This document shows positions 62,898 through 64,000 of a stretch of DNA of 64,000 bases, one piece after another (positions within the stretch are counted from its first letter, which is position 1; every line of letters starts with the position of its first letter). The notes beneath the pieces are model-generated. The model made no database searches, was not told the DNA's origin, and worked only from the letters and a program-made list of their open reading frames with translations. Position numbers and translations under genes: made by a program. Source of the stretch: Paguma larvata (lineage: Eukaryota; Chordata; Mammalia; Carnivora; Viverridae); contig CM057834.1 in assembly GCA_030068075.1 (NCBI GenBank), forward strand, positions 98,163,119-98,227,118, written 5' to 3'.

Positions 62898-64000
62898 CTG
62901 TTTTTATAGAAAGAAAATATGCAATTAGTAACAACCCACTTGCTGTAATTATTACATAAATTACTCTTCAACTTACAGACAACAATTAGAAGGATTAAAA
63001 ACCAAAATCAAATACACGTCGTTTATTGAACACTAGGGGATAAATTATAGTTAGGACTATTTTAAACGACTTAACTTCAGGACGTTGCCTTTGTGGGAAA
63101 ATTAAACATTAGGGAAGCGGTATGGCAACAGATGTTGTAAAAACGAGAAGAATATTCAAGCAGTTTGCTGTAAAGAGTCAAAACCAGCAGATGTCACTAG
63201 AATGCCACCAAATTACTGTCAGCCTTAAGAGATGAAGGGTTCAGAGAATCCTTTAAAACTAATTTTCCTAAGTTAAAATAGGAAATAAAAGCTGTAAGGA
63301 ACTTTGTTCTTGAAATGTTCTTAAGTTTTATTTTCCCAAACTACTGCTCAAAACCTGCATCTTGGGGATTCTGGAGTCTGCAGCAACCGCCTTCCTGAAG
63401 TTCCACTGCCAGGAGATCTGCCTCGCGGAGGCTTCGGGACAGAGAGCACGAGAAGGTAGCTCGGCACCCCCATGATCTCTGCTAGAGACCATCTAACGTC
63501 AAACTGTAAATACACTTAAATCTTGGCCTAACGCTACTCAGGACACAGCAGAATTCAATAAGGAGGATCGGGCTGGGTGTTAAGTTACAGATTCATTTCC
63601 TAACGGGCAGCGCTAAGACACAGACCCCATGCGGACTTTGTTTCGTTGGACTCGACAGGGCCACTATCAATCAAATACACCGCTTAGCAAAACTTCCACG
63701 TCAGATGGAATTAAAGAGCCGCTGGCCGGGGAGAGAATTCCAGCAGAGGCTCAGATTCTGCAGCTGCGAGTCACGAAGGTTGCTTATCGTCCCAAGCAGA
63801 TTTTCAATGATTAATTAAAAAATTTCTGTCTACCGGCCCCTCCATTTCTATCCAGGCTCTTCTCTGAACACCCTACAAAGGCCCCTCCTCAATGTCGGTC
63901 TGACTAGCTTCCTCAGCGAGTCCCGTCCCATCCTACTGACGGGCCCTTTGCCCTCTCCATCAATCCGGCATGGCGGGGCTCCCGAAGAACAATCTCACAA
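62898..64000 (-). other. PRKAG2: PRKAG2 intron (3' part, continues right)
   Basis: AT-rich intron sequence upstream of the first visible exon. The next upstream exon is not inside the window. No repeats recognised. Confidence 0.75.

Overview
The window is mammalian nuclear DNA from a cat-family carnivore. It carries about 40 copies of the tRNA-derived carnivore SINE in its felid form: the head begins GGGGCGCCTGGGTGGCTCAG, a CT-rich stretch follows, and the tail resembles AAAAATAAATAAACATT. It also holds carnivore-type L1 sequence, and its genes have introns. No bacterial or viral genome organisation is present.

Two genes are recognisable, both on the minus strand. RHEB exon 1 (5394-5445) lies in a CpG island at about 5.0-6.3 kb, and positions 1-5393 are its intron 1. 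At the other end are the last seven coding exons of PRKAG2 (AMPK gamma-2), between 62897 and 49040, with a 3' UTR ending near 47985. They cover the equivalent of human residues 351-569. The order RHEB then PRKAG2, both on the same strand, is the one I know from human 7q36. One product activates mTORC1 and the other is the nucleotide-sensing subunit of AMPK, so neighbouring genes serve opposing arms of energy signalling; I see no evidence that they are co-regulated.

The roughly 42 kb between them (about 6.3-48 kb) is intergenic and dominated by repeats. A near full-length antisense L1 (24636-38062) is split by a 5.8 kb antisense class I endogenous retrovirus (28793-34632) with a tRNA-Phe-type primer site. 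That provirus carries SINE pieces of its own, giving a three-layer nest. Its gag and protease are degraded but readable, the core of reverse transcriptase is missing, and env is reduced to a C-terminal tail.

The most unusual feature is a pair of full-length Tigger1-like DNA transposons in opposite orientation, 17514-19808 (minus) and 49409-51719 (plus). They share many GC-raising changes relative to the Tigger1 sequence I know. The second copy lies in the last intron of PRKAG2. Other points of interest are tandem SINE dimers each inside one pair of target-site duplications, an hAT transposase fossil in RHEB intron 1, and a RHEB promoter with four CCAAT boxes, an E-box and a MEF2-type site. 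No tRNA, rRNA, CRISPR array or operon is present. Family assignments and identities are judged by eye.
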